Source: a virus. Taken from it: a DNA stretch of 35,500 nt. Below the pieces are notes generated by a model. That model saw only the letters and a program-made list of their open reading frames with translations. It was not told where the DNA came from and searched no databases. A program made the position numbers and the translations under genes. Within the stretch, counting starts at the first letter, position 1. Every line of letters starts with the position of its first letter. The DNA lies in the IMG/VR virus record IMGVR_UViG_3300006810_000159, positions 1 through 35,500 of that record. The stretch is one strand, 5' to 3'. Of this stretch, positions 23,305-31,159 are shown piece by piece.

Positions 23305-23778
23305 ATGACAGGCTTACAAACACTATTCCCACGTTCATCATTTGTTGGTTTTGACCATCTGTTTAACGAGTTAGAATTTACTGCTAAACACGCTCAGGAC
23401 CATTATCCACCCCACAATATTATCAAGACATCCGATCAAGACTATTTGATCGAAATGGCTGTGGCTGGATTCTCAAGGGATGAGCTTTCTGTTGAAGTCA
23501 AGGATCGCACTTTGACAGTAACTGGTGAGCACGTATCAAAGGGTCGTGATTTTATTCATCGTGGTATTTCTACTAAGAAGTTTAAACGCACGTTCCGGCT
23601 GTCTGAGCATGTAAAAGTGCACGGAGCAGATATTCAGGATGGAATACTTGCAATCGAACTGAAGTACGTCATCCCTGAAGAAATGCGTCCTCGTAAAATT
23701 ACAATTGGAAAATTTAACGAGGTCGAACATGACACAAGCAGTACTGGTAGCCCACAGCTACTTAACGAGAACAGTTGA
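23305..23778 (+). CDS. hsp20: Small heat shock protein Hsp20
   Basis: A 157-residue protein with a complete alpha-crystallin domain (about residues 40-130): YLIEMAVAGFSRDELSVEVK, KRTFRLSEHV and the closing GILAIELKY. It is an ATP-independent holdase chaperone. Hsp20 is a common core gene of marine T4-like phages and absent from T4. The ATG at 23305 is preferred because AAAAGGAG lies before it; a TTG at 23281 in the same frame overlaps that site. Confidence 0.92.
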   Translation: MTGLQTLFPRSSFVGFDHLFNELEFTAKHAQDHYPPHNIIKTSDQDYLIEMAVAGFSRDELSVEVKDRTLTVTGEHVSKGRDFIHRGISTKKFKRTFRLSEHVKVHGADIQDGILAIELKYVIPEEMRPRKITIGKFNEVEHDTSSTGSPQLLNENS

Positions 23779-23956
23779 ACTGTTCATTGAGTTCTTTAAA
23801 TCATTAAAACAAGCACGTAAACTAAACAAACTACAGCGCCAAACATACAACGAATTGATGGCTTTGTCCGATAAAGATTTAAACGATATTGGAATCCATA
23901 GAGGTGATATTAGATATATCGCTTATCAGAATCAAAACCTGAGAGGGTGGGTATAA
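23729..23956 (+). CDS. DUF1127-like small protein
   Basis: A 75-residue basic protein. Its C-terminal half (YNELMALSDKDLNDIGIHRG, followed by DIRYIA) matches the DUF1127 (YjiS-like) pattern 'LSDxxLxDIGIxRxDI'. Such proteins are abundant in Alphaproteobacteria and have been tied to small-RNA turnover and nutrient responses there. The gene overlaps the end of hsp20 by 50 bases in another frame. The ATG at 23729 has a GAGG Shine-Dalgarno. Acquisition from an alphaproteobacterial host is a reasonable inference. Confidence 0.75.
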   Translation: MTQAVLVAHSYLTRTVELFIEFFKSLKQARKLNKLQRQTYNELMALSDKDLNDIGIHRGDIRYIAYQNQNLRGWV

Positions 23957-24153
23957 TGGTGGCACAAGTAACCCACATTTGGTGGTCACTTAGACAAGAG
24001 CTGGTATCTATGCTGTCAGCAGCGTGGAAATCAGTTCAGCGCTTCACATTAGTAGTTGGTCACTCTCGTGCAGCATCAGAGCTTACTAGAATGGGATACC
24101 ATGAGCAAGCTAAGAATGTTATGATGGAATTGAAGAACTTACAAAACAAATAA
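23956..24153 (+). CDS. Hypothetical small protein next to the DUF1127-like gene
   Basis: A 65-residue protein with an amphipathic N-terminal helix (WWSLRQELVSMLSAAWKSVQ) and a basic C-terminal half (SRAASELTRMGYHEQAKNVM). The overall plan, helix then 'xELxRxGYHEQA', echoes small alphaproteobacterial proteins, but no family is firmly recognised. The start overlaps the preceding stop by one base (TAATG), so the pair is co-translated. Confidence 0.65.
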   Translation: MVAQVTHIWWSLRQELVSMLSAAWKSVQRFTLVVGHSRAASELTRMGYHEQAKNVMMELKNLQNK

Positions 24154-24200
24154 TTATGGGCAGAGTAATCTGCCCTATACACAACACACAGGAGACTAAT

Positions 24201-24422
24201 ATGTCAAACAAAAATCCCTTCGAAATCAGAGCAGACATGCTCAAACTTGCAAAAGACTACATGGATCAACAGTACCAAATTAATATGGACTTTTGGAGAC
24301 AGCAGTTCGAAGCAAATAAAGCAACGGTCGAAGAATTTCACAAAGCTTGCCAACCTTATTCTATGGAAGATCTAATGGATAAAGCTAAAGAAATGTACAG
24401 CTTTGTTTCAGAGAAAAAATAA
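24201..24422 (+). CDS. Conserved small helical protein of marine T4-like phages
   Basis: A 73-residue protein starting MSNKNPFEIRADMLKLAKDY, then a Gln-rich helix and EDLMDKAKEMYSFV. Small proteins of this type recur between regA and gene 43 in marine T4-like phages; the function is unknown. The ATG at 24201 is preceded by CAGGAG; an earlier in-frame ATG (24156) has no ribosome-binding site. A terminator follows 13 bases after the stop. Confidence 0.7.
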   Translation: MSNKNPFEIRADMLKLAKDYMDQQYQINMDFWRQQFEANKATVEEFHKACQPYSMEDLMDKAKEMYSFVSEKK

Positions 24423-24435
24423 TTCGGATAAAATG

Positions 24436-24465
24436 AAAAAAGGGGGTTTACAACTCCCTTTTTTT
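24436..24465 (+). terminator. Intrinsic terminator whose loop holds a promoter -35
   Basis: AAAAAAGGGGG pairs with CTCCCTTTTTT (one G-U), loop UUUACAA, ending in seven T. The loop contains the TTTACA hexamer of the next promoter (24447-24452), so the terminator and promoter occupy the same ~40 bases. Confidence 0.75.
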
Positions 24466-24475
24466 ACGATATAAA
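24447..24475 (+). promoter_or_regulatory. Promoter upstream of the 74-aa gene, overlapping a terminator
   Basis: GGTTTACA with hexamer at 24447-24452, 17-base spacer made largely of the terminator's T-run, then TATAAA (24470-24475), 25 bases before the ATG. Confidence 0.7.
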
Positions 24476-24500
24476 GGTATCGTCTACAAAGGAGATATCT

Positions 24501-24725
24501 ATGACAAAAACATTCGAAATCGATATTGCACATGATTGTCCACTTGGCGATTATCTTGAGGCCCTAGAAAAATACAATCTGAAAATCGAATCATTCGTCG
24601 CTATTGGCCCCGCCGGCGGTAATCCCTGTATGACCCTTTCTGGATCTACCGAAAACATCCGCAAATATCTATCAGAATTCCACTTCCTCGATAACGAAGA
24701 AATTGTCGAACTTTATCTACAATAG
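24501..24725 (+). CDS. Hypothetical 74-aa protein upstream of DNA polymerase
   Basis: An acidic protein of 74 residues (N-terminal FEIDIAHDCPLGDYLEALEK; central GPAGGNPCMTLSGS). The alternation of strands and helices suggests a small alpha/beta fold. No family recognised. It is transcribed alone: its own promoter overlaps the previous terminator and its own terminator starts at the last base of its stop codon. The AAAGGAGATATCT Shine-Dalgarno is optimal, so strong expression is likely. Confidence 0.75.
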   Translation: MTKTFEIDIAHDCPLGDYLEALEKYNLKIESFVAIGPAGGNPCMTLSGSTENIRKYLSEFHFLDNEEIVELYLQ

Positions 24726-24747
24726 GGATTTTCAAATCCCTTTTTTT
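24725..24747 (+). terminator. Intrinsic terminator between the 74-aa gene and gene 43
   Basis: GGGATT-TTCA-AATCCC stem-loop directly followed by seven T. It begins on the last base of the preceding stop codon and its loop overlaps the -35 of the gene 43 promoter. Confidence 0.8.
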
Positions 24748-24757
24748 ACATTATAAT
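24729..24757 (+). promoter_or_regulatory. Promoter of gene 43, overlapping a terminator
   Basis: TTTTCA (24729-24734), 17-base spacer, perfect TATAAT (24752-24757), 24 bases before the ATG. As at 24447, the -35 lies in the terminator hairpin. A TTTACA at 24745 is an alternative -35 but is not well spaced to a good -10. Confidence 0.6.
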
Positions 24758-24780
24758 ACTCCGATCTATAGGAGAAATGC

Positions 24781-27249
24781 ATGAGTTTTTATACATCAGT
24801 TGACACATATATGAACCGCGTAGTGTATCGTGGTTACAGTGACATTGGTAAACCAGTTAGTCACAAATATGAATTCAAGCCAACTATGTTCGAATATTGT
24901 CAAGAAGAAACTGGCTGGAAATCTATTCACGGCCACAATGTAAAAGAAAAGGAACTCGCCTCACCAAAGGCTTTACGGGAGTGGGTAAAAGACCGCGAAG
25001 TTCCTGGCAGCAAACCATATTGTGGTATGGATCGTGCCGTCATGCAGTTCATCGCCAAAAAGTTTCCTAATGAAGTTAGGTTCGATGAGTCTAAGATCAA
25101 TGTCGTCAACATCGATATTGAGGTTCATTCCGAAGACGGCTTTCCCACCCCCGAAGAAGCCCTTCATCCTATTACTGCTATTACAATTAAATCCAGTCGG
25201 TCTAATGTTTACCACGTCTGGGCATGCGGTGAATATGACGTAGAGCAATCCCCGCACAAACATCTCCTTATACAATATCATAAGTGTGATTCAGAAGAAG
25301 AGTTATTGGTTAAGTTTCTAAAGTATTGGCAGTCTGATTATCCGGACGTAGTCACCGGTTGGAACATACGCTTCTTTGATATGCCTTATATTATTAACCG
25401 TATTCTCCGTATTGGTACAATGGAAGCGGCTAAGCGGCTATCACCATGGAATGCCGAACCACGTCATAAAGCTGTACAATTCAAAAATATGAACCAGGAT
25501 TCATATATGATTGTTGGCATTAGTCAAATGGACTACTTTGATTTGTTTAAGAAGTTTGGTTATGCCTATGGCCCACAGGAAAGCTATAGCCTTAATCACA
25601 TTTCCAGTGTGGTTCTTGGCGAACGTAAACTCTCATATGAAGAGTATGGTAACCTAAAGAATCTATACAAAGAAAATCATCAGCTCTATATCGACTATAA
25701 TATTAAAGACGTTGAATTGGTCGAGCGTATCAATGATAAGACTGGCCTTATGGGTTTAGCCTTCACTCTGGCATATAAAGCCGGTGTTAACTTTACCGAC
25801 GTCATGGGTACTACATCTATCTGGGATTCTATTGTCTATCGCGAACTGAATAAGAAAAAGATTGCGGTTCCCCCTATGAAACCTCGGGATAAGTTGGCAG
25901 GTCAGACAGTCGCGTTCGCGGGCGGGTACGTGAAAGAACCACAGATTGGTATGCACGAATGGGTGGTTAGCTTTGATCTAAACTCTCTGTATCCTAACAT
26001 TATTGCTCAGTGGAATATGTCACCAGAAACTATTATCTCACAGATGGAGATGGATGCCAATGGTGACTATGCACGGGCTGCTAACAATAGTCATTACCGA
26101 AAAGACTTCGAAGGCATCATGCCTAAGATCATTGTGGACTATTATGCCGAACGTAAGACCGTAAAGAATCAGATGCTGGCTGCACAAAAAGAGTACCAGA
26201 AAAACAAATCTGTAGAACTTGAGCGTGAGATTGTCCGTTGTCAGAACCGTCAAATGGCTATTAAGATTTTGCTCAATAGTTTGTTTGGTGCACTTGGTAA
26301 TAAGTGGTATCGATACTTTGATCTTAGGATCGCCGAAGGCATTACACTTACAGGCCAAAAGGTTATCAAGTGGTGTGAGTCTGCGGTCAATGCAGAACTA
26401 AACAAGCTCCTTGATACTGATAAAGATTATGTTATTGCAATCGATACAGATTCGGTCTATGTTAACTTTTCTGGTCTGGTAAAGAAGTTTAATCCTAAAG
26501 ACCCCGTCCAGTGGCTATCTAAGATCTGTGAGGAACATTTCAATCCTATGTTCGAGCGTTCTATGCAAGAGCTCTTCGAGGAATCTAATGCGTATCAAAA
26601 TCGGATGGTGATGGAACGTGAGGTCATTGCAGACCGCGGCATATGGCAGGCTAAGAAACGCTACATCCTAAACGTACATAACTCTGAGGGTGTACAGTAT
26701 GCTGAACCAAAGATTAAGATCATGGGAATTGAAGCTATCAAATCTTCCACCCCAGAGATCATGCGGGATAAATTTAAACACGTATTTAAGCTTATCATGG
26801 GATCTACGGAATCTGAGGTTCAGAAGTATATTGCAGATTTTAAAAAAGAGTTTTATGCTTTACCCCCGGAGGCAGCAGCGTTTCCCCGTGGGGTTACAGA
26901 GATAGATAAATGGAAAGATCATAAAATGATCTACACAAAGGGTACCCCAATTCATGTCCGCGGGTCTCTCTTATACAATCACTACCTATCCAGGGCTTCG
27001 GTTGGTAACCGTTACGATTACATAAAAGAGGGGGATAAGATTAAGTTCTTGTACCTGAAAGAGCCCAATACTATCAAGGAAAACATTATTGCATTTCCCA
27101 CCATTTTACCGAAGGAATTGGGTTTACATTCCCATGTCGACTATGGTAAAATGTTTACTAAGGGGTTCATCGATCCGTTGCAACCCATCTTGGACACAAT
27201 CAACTGGGAGACCGAACCCAGAGCTACTCTGGACGCGTTCTTTGTATAA
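24781..27249 (+). CDS. 43: DNA polymerase gp43
   Basis: An 822-residue family B replicative polymerase (T4 gp43, 898). The 3'-5' exonuclease motifs are NIDIE (110-114), TGWNIRFFD (192-200) and YNIKDVELV (306-314). Polymerase motifs [11 protein letters not shown] (397-406), [10 protein letters not shown] (495-503) and C IDTDSVY (554-560) are intact. It works with gp45, gp44/62 and gp41. The last codon overlaps the start of the next gene (TAATG). GGAGAAATGC precedes the ATG. Confidence 0.97.
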   Translation: MSFYTSVDTYMNRVVYRGYSDIGKPVSHKYEFKPTMFEYCQEETGWKSIHGHNVKEKELASPKALREWVKDREVPGSKPYCGMDRAVMQFIAKKFPNEVRFDESKINVVNIDIEVHSEDGFPTPEEALHPITAITIKSSRSNVYHVWACGEYDVEQSPHKHLLIQYHKCDSEEELLVKFLKYWQSDYPDVVTGWNIRFFDMPYIINRILRIGTMEAAKRLSPWNAEPRHKAVQFKNMNQDSYMIVGISQMDYFDLFKKFGYAYGPQESYSLNHISSVVLGERKLSYEEYGNLKNLYKENHQLYIDYNIKDVELVERINDKTGLMGLAFTLAYKAGVNFTDVMGTTSIWDSIVYRELNKKKIAVPPMKPRDKLAGQTVAFAGGYVKEPQIGMHEWVVSFDLNSLYPNIIAQWNMSPETIISQMEMDANGDYARAANNSHYRKDFEGIMPKIIVDYYAERKTVKNQMLAAQKEYQKNKSVELEREIVRCQNRQMAIKILLNSLFGALGNKWYRYFDLRIAEGITLTGQKVIKWCESAVNAELNKLLDTDKDYVIAIDTDSVYVNFSGLVKKFNPKDPVQWLSKICEEHFNPMFERSMQELFEESNAYQNRMVMEREVIADRGIWQAKKRYILNVHNSEGVQYAEPKIKIMGIEAIKSSTPEIMRDKFKHVFKLIMGSTESEVQKYIADFKKEFYALPPEAAAFPRGVTEIDKWKDHKMIYTKGTPIHVRGSLLYNHYLSRASVGNRYDYIKEGDKIKFLYLKEPNTIKENIIAFPTILPKELGLHSHVDYGKMFTKGFIDPLQPILDTINWETEPRATLDAFFV

Positions 27250-28190
27250 TGTATTCTTTGACTATATTCAAAAGCAGATTTGATAATAAAACTGATAAAC
27301 GTATAGACCTAAATACTTGGGACCAGTTTAAAAATCTACTATACAAATTATCTGAAAGACAGTTAGATGGAAAAGAAGATGCTGAACTTATATCACCGGC
27401 TACTTACTCACCAGATTCTACTCGAGCCAATAAAAACGTATTGGGTTGGGCAGGCTGGGCTGCTATTGACGTTGATGATCATGAATTTAAAGGAAATCTA
27501 AAGGATGAACTTGTTAGCCGTTTTGGTAATTGGGATTTTGTGTGTTATAGTACCGCTAGCAGTAAGGAAAATTTTCCAAAGTTTCGTCTTGTCTTCAGAC
27601 TTGATTCGGAGGTTGAACAATCTAGAATCAAACATTTCTGGTACGCACTTAACACCGAGTTGGAAAGCATCGGAGATAAGCAAACTAAAGATTTATCTAG
27701 AATGTATTACGTCCCTGCAACGTATGCTGGTGCTCACAACTTCATTTTTAGTAATACTGGCGATCCCATACCTGTTGATGATCTTTGCAATAAATATCCT
27801 TATTCCTTAAAAGAACGTGCAGAGAATTTCTTAGACCGATTACCTGACGAGTGGCAGCGACAGATTATGGATCACCGAAAGAATTCACTGGACAATACTC
27901 AATACTCTTGGTCCGGTTATAATGATTGTCCATTCTGGCCTAAGAAGCTTGCATCTGATTATGTTACTATAAGTAATACTGGATGGTACGCTAAAATGTA
28001 TCAGATTATGATAGCCGTTGCAGGTCAGGCAGTTTCTAAAGGCTATCCTATTACTGCTAAAGAAATCGAACAATTATGTAAGCAGTTTGACCATGATACC
28101 GGTAATTGGTATGAGAATCGGCCAATGGAAAAAGAGGCCAACAACGCACTAGAATATGTTTATAGAAATGGAGTCTTTAATGCTACCTGA
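27249..28190 (+). CDS. AEP-like primase / primase-polymerase candidate
   Basis: A 313-residue protein with the layout of archaeo-eukaryotic primase (PrimPol-type) catalytic domains: strand ending WAAIDVDDHE (Asp74, Asp76 as candidate metal ligands), then YSTASSKENFPKFRLVFRLD (100-119), then DLSRMYYVP (148-156). A C-terminal helical domain of ~100 residues has several Trp. The usual motif II His (SxH) is not obvious here. It is coupled to gene 43 by TAATG, so it is made with the polymerase. An AEP-type replication initiator is the best guess. Confidence 0.5.
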   Translation: MYSLTIFKSRFDNKTDKRIDLNTWDQFKNLLYKLSERQLDGKEDAELISPATYSPDSTRANKNVLGWAGWAAIDVDDHEFKGNLKDELVSRFGNWDFVCYSTASSKENFPKFRLVFRLDSEVEQSRIKHFWYALNTELESIGDKQTKDLSRMYYVPATYAGAHNFIFSNTGDPIPVDDLCNKYPYSLKERAENFLDRLPDEWQRQIMDHRKNSLDNTQYSWSGYNDCPFWPKKLASDYVTISNTGWYAKMYQIMIAVAGQAVSKGYPITAKEIEQLCKQFDHDTGNWYENRPMEKEANNALEYVYRNGVFNAT

Positions 28191-28335
28191 TGAAATGGAA
28201 GCCGAAAAGAATAGGAAGATCATTGTATCCCAGGCAGAGACTATTGAAATTTTAAAACGGAATGTTCGGGATTTACAAGAACAATTAAACAATGCTCATA
28301 TTCGAATTAGAGAATTAACGGAGAGTAAATTATAA
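28180..28335 (+). CDS. Small coiled-coil protein
   Basis: 51 residues, almost wholly helical with heptad-like Ile/Leu spacing (AETIEILKRNVRDLQEQLNN), so probably a coiled coil. The ATG at 28180 has GGAG six bases upstream and overlaps the preceding stop by 11 bases; an ATG at 28168 is an alternative. The stop overlaps the next tiny ORF. No family recognised. Confidence 0.6.
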   Translation: MLPDEMEAEKNRKIIVSQAETIEILKRNVRDLQEQLNNAHIRIRELTESKL

Positions 28336-28406
28336 TGAGTGAATATAAACATTTAGTTGATGAATTTCTTAAAAAAGGTGGGAAATTAAAAAGGGTAAAC
28401 CTATGA
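28335..28406 (+). CDS. Tiny ORF (23 aa) in a coupled chain
   Basis: Start overlaps the preceding stop (TAATG) and its stop overlaps the following start (ATGA). The 23 residues are strongly basic near the C-terminus. It may be a real micropeptide or only a translational-coupling leader for the next gene, whose Shine-Dalgarno-like AAAAAGGG it contains. Confidence 0.35.
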   Translation: MSEYKHLVDEFLKKGGKLKRVNL

Positions 28407-28537
28407 AACGAACTAAAGGTATCAGTGTTCAAAAAATGCAACTGGATGCTGAGACCACAGCTGGATGGGAACAGTTTAAAAAAAGTGAAGAAAATTATGA
28501 AGAATATCAAAAATACTTAAAAGGAAAAAGACGATGA
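28403..28537 (+). CDS. Small basic protein (44 aa)
   Basis: A 44-residue charged helical protein (N-terminal MKRTKGISVQKMQLDAETTA; C-terminal Lys/Arg-rich KGKRR). It overlaps the neighbours on both sides by ATGA. AAGGG lies upstream of the ATG. No family recognised; position suggests co-translation with the cupin gene. Confidence 0.5.
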   Translation: MKRTKGISVQKMQLDAETTAGWEQFKKSEENYEEYQKYLKGKRR

Positions 28538-28887
28538 AAGCAGGGAAAGTATGGGGTACTACAGAGCTTATTGAAGCTAATGGTGCTTTAGAGTTTCATC
28601 GTATTCAGATGAATAAAGGAGGTGTTTGCTCTAAACATCTTCATGAGTTCAAATGGAATGGGTTCTATGTCGAAAAAGGTGTAATGTTGGTTCGTGTCTG
28701 GCAGAAAGACTATGATCTGGTGGATGAAACTATTTTGTATGGAGGAGATTATACAAAAATCAAACCAGGTCTTTATCATCAGTTCGAATGTCTAGAGTCT
28801 GGTGTTGCATATGAGCTCTATTGGGCTGAGTTTAACCATAATGATATTGTAAGAGAAACAGTAGGGTTTATGGGCGATGAAATTTAA
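28534..28887 (+). CDS. Cupin-fold protein
   Basis: A 117-residue single-domain cupin. The metal-site pattern is visible in GGVCSKHLHEFKWNGFYVEK (His pair and Glu at about residues 34-38), with a second motif around GLYHQFECLE. It resembles small mannose-6-phosphate isomerase-like cupins. It stands four genes before two enzymes of sugar/nucleotide activation, so a role as sugar isomerase or sensor is plausible, but cupins are too diverse to fix the reaction. AAAGGAAAAAGACG Shine-Dalgarno. Confidence 0.75.
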   Translation: MKAGKVWGTTELIEANGALEFHRIQMNKGGVCSKHLHEFKWNGFYVEKGVMLVRVWQKDYDLVDETILYGGDYTKIKPGLYHQFECLESGVAYELYWAEFNHNDIVRETVGFMGDEI

Positions 28888-29332
28888 AGGTAGGGTCACA
28901 AAAGAGTTTATAGATCGCCGCAATAAGCAGGTCGAGGACGATGATCGCGATGAGGATATAGAATGGAAAGAACGCCAGTGGGACTTTGAATTCCCGGAGC
29001 GCCACCAATCTTCAATTGAAACTTCTGGACATGAGATCCATGAGGGATATGCATATGATACAGTACACAAATTTTTTGGACACTGCGATTTTAAACATGT
29101 AAATAGATTTGATCAGATACATATCTCTCCTTACATACAAAAATGCATTAACGAGGGAAAGATCGATCATATAGTGGCTTGGAAGTTTTCGCCCCATCCT
29201 TCCTTATGGCATAACACTTTGCAGGAAGGAGACGTAGTGTATTACGAGATATTAGATTACATTCCAGCTGATCACGTTTTAAAAAACTTAGAAGGGAAGA
29301 TATTTGATTACGGCAAATATCTAAATGGCTAA
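28877..29332 (+). CDS. Hypothetical 151-aa protein
   Basis: A charged protein: the first ~60 residues are a Lys/Arg/Glu/Asp-rich helical stretch, followed by a His- and aromatic-rich globular part (HEIHEGYAYDTVHKFFGHCD; later FSPHPSLWHNTLQEGDVVYY). The multiple His, Cys and Asp residues could bind a metal, but no family is recognised. It overlaps the cupin gene by 11 bases and the PMM-like gene by one base, so it belongs to the same translational unit. Confidence 0.65.
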   Translation: MKFKGRVTKEFIDRRNKQVEDDDRDEDIEWKERQWDFEFPERHQSSIETSGHEIHEGYAYDTVHKFFGHCDFKHVNRFDQIHISPYIQKCINEGKIDHIVAWKFSPHPSLWHNTLQEGDVVYYEILDYIPADHVLKNLEGKIFDYGKYLNG

Positions 29333-30024
29333 TGCATTATATTTTTGATATAGACGGAACTCTTACCCCATCCAGACAAAGAATGGACCCAGCCTTCAAG
29401 GAATGGTTTATGGAGTTCGCTACAAATAATAGGGTTTATTTTGCGACAGGATCAGATAAGGATGCTAGTGTAGAACAACTAGGATCGGACCTATACAACT
29501 TAGCAATTAGATCCTATAACTGTAATGGTAATGAAGTATGGGAGGGAGATGAACTCATCCGAGCTGAACCCATCGGATGTCTGGATGAACTGGATATAGA
29601 TTTAAATCAAATTTTAAGTGAATCAAGGTTTCATATTAAAAAAGGTGGACACATAGAAAAACGGTCAGGGATGGTTAACTTTACTATTCCCGGCAGGCCA
29701 ACAACCTTAGAAGAAAGATTTCTGTATAAACAATGGGATGAGCATAAAGGGGAAAGAGAATCGATGGTTGAAATTCTTTCCAGAAAATACCCAGGTTTAA
29801 GCTTTGGTATAGCCGGCGAAACGGGTATTGATATTATGTGGCGAGGAAGGGATAAGTCGCAGATTATACAAGACTTTGAGCCTAGTTTGGTTACTTTTTA
29901 TGGTGACAGGATGCAGCCTGAGGGAAATGACTATACGTTGTCTCTAGAGGTAGTTAGGGGTGGTGGAGTAGTCCATCAAGTTAAAGGATGGGAAGATACT
30001 TGGAAGAGATTAAAAGAATTATAG
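29332..30024 (+). CDS. HAD-family phosphatase/phosphomannomutase-like (PMM type)
   Basis: A 230-residue HAD enzyme with the nucleophile motif FDIDGTLTP (Asp6, Asp8) and a cap segment HIEKRSGMVNFTIPGR that is typical of eukaryotic-type phosphomannomutases. Motif IV is in TFYGDRMQPEGNDYT (about 189-203). PMM converts mannose-6-P to mannose-1-P, precursor of GDP-mannose. Followed by a nucleotidyltransferase whose start lies within its last 12 codons. A simple sugar phosphatase activity is an alternative. Confidence 0.8.
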   Translation: MHYIFDIDGTLTPSRQRMDPAFKEWFMEFATNNRVYFATGSDKDASVEQLGSDLYNLAIRSYNCNGNEVWEGDELIRAEPIGCLDELDIDLNQILSESRFHIKKGGHIEKRSGMVNFTIPGRPTTLEERFLYKQWDEHKGERESMVEILSRKYPGLSFGIAGETGIDIMWRGRDKSQIIQDFEPSLVTFYGDRMQPEGNDYTLSLEVVRGGGVVHQVKGWEDTWKRLKEL

Positions 30025-30470
30025 GTATAACAGCCTCCACATTTGATTTATTGCATGCCGGTCATATTGCAATGCTTCGAGAGGCAAAAACTCAATGCGA
30101 CTGGCTAATTTGTTGTTTACAAGTTGACCCTAGCTATGATAGAATAGAAAAGAATAAACCGGTACAGACCTTAGTTGAAAGATGGACCCAGCTCCAAGGT
30201 GTTAAATATGTTGATGAGATTATACCTTATCAGACCGAACGTGATCTGGAAGACATCCTTCAACTATTCAATTTAGACATTCGTATTATTGGCGAAGAGT
30301 ACAAAAACGGTAAGTTCACTGGTCGTGCTATATGTTCTGCACGTGGCATAGAGATTTATTATAATAAGCGGGATCATAGATTCTCGACTACTGACCTAAG
30401 AAAGAGAGTGAGTGATAATGAACAGAGTAAGCGGCAGAACACTAGCAGAGGGTCTGACAAAGCTTCGTGA
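29988..30470 (+). CDS. Cytidylyltransferase-like nucleotidyltransferase
   Basis: A 160-residue protein of the HxGH nucleotidyltransferase family: STFDLLHAGHIAML (17-30) with the signature HAGH (23-26), and RFSTTDLRKR (131-140), the counterpart of the RTxGxSTT motif. Closest in layout to glycerol-3-phosphate or ethanolamine-phosphate cytidylyltransferases (TagD/RfaE-C type), making CDP- or ADP-activated compounds. The ATG used overlaps the PMM-like gene by 37 bases; a TTG at 30000 is possible. The C-terminal 20 residues are low complexity. Confidence 0.82.
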   Translation: MGRYLEEIKRIIGITASTFDLLHAGHIAMLREAKTQCDWLICCLQVDPSYDRIEKNKPVQTLVERWTQLQGVKYVDEIIPYQTERDLEDILQLFNLDIRIIGEEYKNGKFTGRAICSARGIEIYYNKRDHRFSTTDLRKRVSDNEQSKRQNTSRGSDKAS

Positions 30471-31158
30471 AGTACTTTATCGCCAAGGATATGAAATCCA
30501 AACTGGCTCATGGCAAGGCACCAAAGAGCCACCTAAGTTTCTAGAAATTCTCCACGCTGATCTGGTTGCACCAATGTACACAGATGCACAAAAAGCTTCT
30601 GATGAACTTGGTGCATCACAGCCTTGGGCAGATGTACACTTCGATGAACGTACGGGCGGGGCACCGCTAAATCCCCCACCATCCCATACCATGTGGCTAA
30701 AAGATACGGACAAGTATATGTCTGCTAACCAAGCAGCATTTTCCCACTCGTATCCTGAACGTATGTGGGCACCGAGTATGGATGGTATTCGCTTTAAGAC
30801 CGGTAACCTTGGTGATGCAGTAGAGTTACTGAAGAAAGATCCTACTACACGTCAGTGTTATGTGCCTATGTGGTTTCCTGAGGATATCGTAGCAGCGAAC
30901 CAAGGTGAACGTGTACCGTGCTCGTTTGGCTGGCACTTTATGGAACGTGGTGGTCAACTGCACTGTTCGTATCACATGCGCTCGTGTGACGTCGTACGTC
31001 ACCTACACAACGATCTGTACTTTGCCAATCGACTTACACAGTGGATGATTGACCAAAGTGGCATCGATGCTGAAGTAGGGTATTTACACTTTTCTTCCAC
31101 ATCACTACATTGTTTCGCAAACGATCGCTTTGCCCTGGGTCGATTGATAGGGGTATAA
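30418..31158 (+). CDS. Thymidylate synthase superfamily enzyme, possible dCMP hydroxymethylase
   Basis: A 246-residue protein that aligns without gaps to the core of ThyA: catalytic VPC (Cys168), then exactly as many residues to the phosphate-binding RSCD (Arg188) as in E. coli TS. Where TS has the dUMP-selecting Asn (E. coli Asn177), this protein has Asp199, the same change found in T4 dCMP hydroxymethylase. A SLHCF motif near residue 230 corresponds to HxY with Phe for Tyr. It may therefore make 5-hydroxymethyl- or methyl-dCMP. The ATG at 30418 overlaps the upstream gene by 53 bases. Confidence 0.75.
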   Translation: MNRVSGRTLAEGLTKLREVLYRQGYEIQTGSWQGTKEPPKFLEILHADLVAPMYTDAQKASDELGASQPWADVHFDERTGGAPLNPPPSHTMWLKDTDKYMSANQAAFSHSYPERMWAPSMDGIRFKTGNLGDAVELLKKDPTTRQCYVPMWFPEDIVAANQGERVPCSFGWHFMERGGQLHCSYHMRSCDVVRHLHNDLYFANRLTQWMIDQSGIDAEVGYLHFSSTSLHCFANDRFALGRLIGV

Positions 31159-31159
31159 T

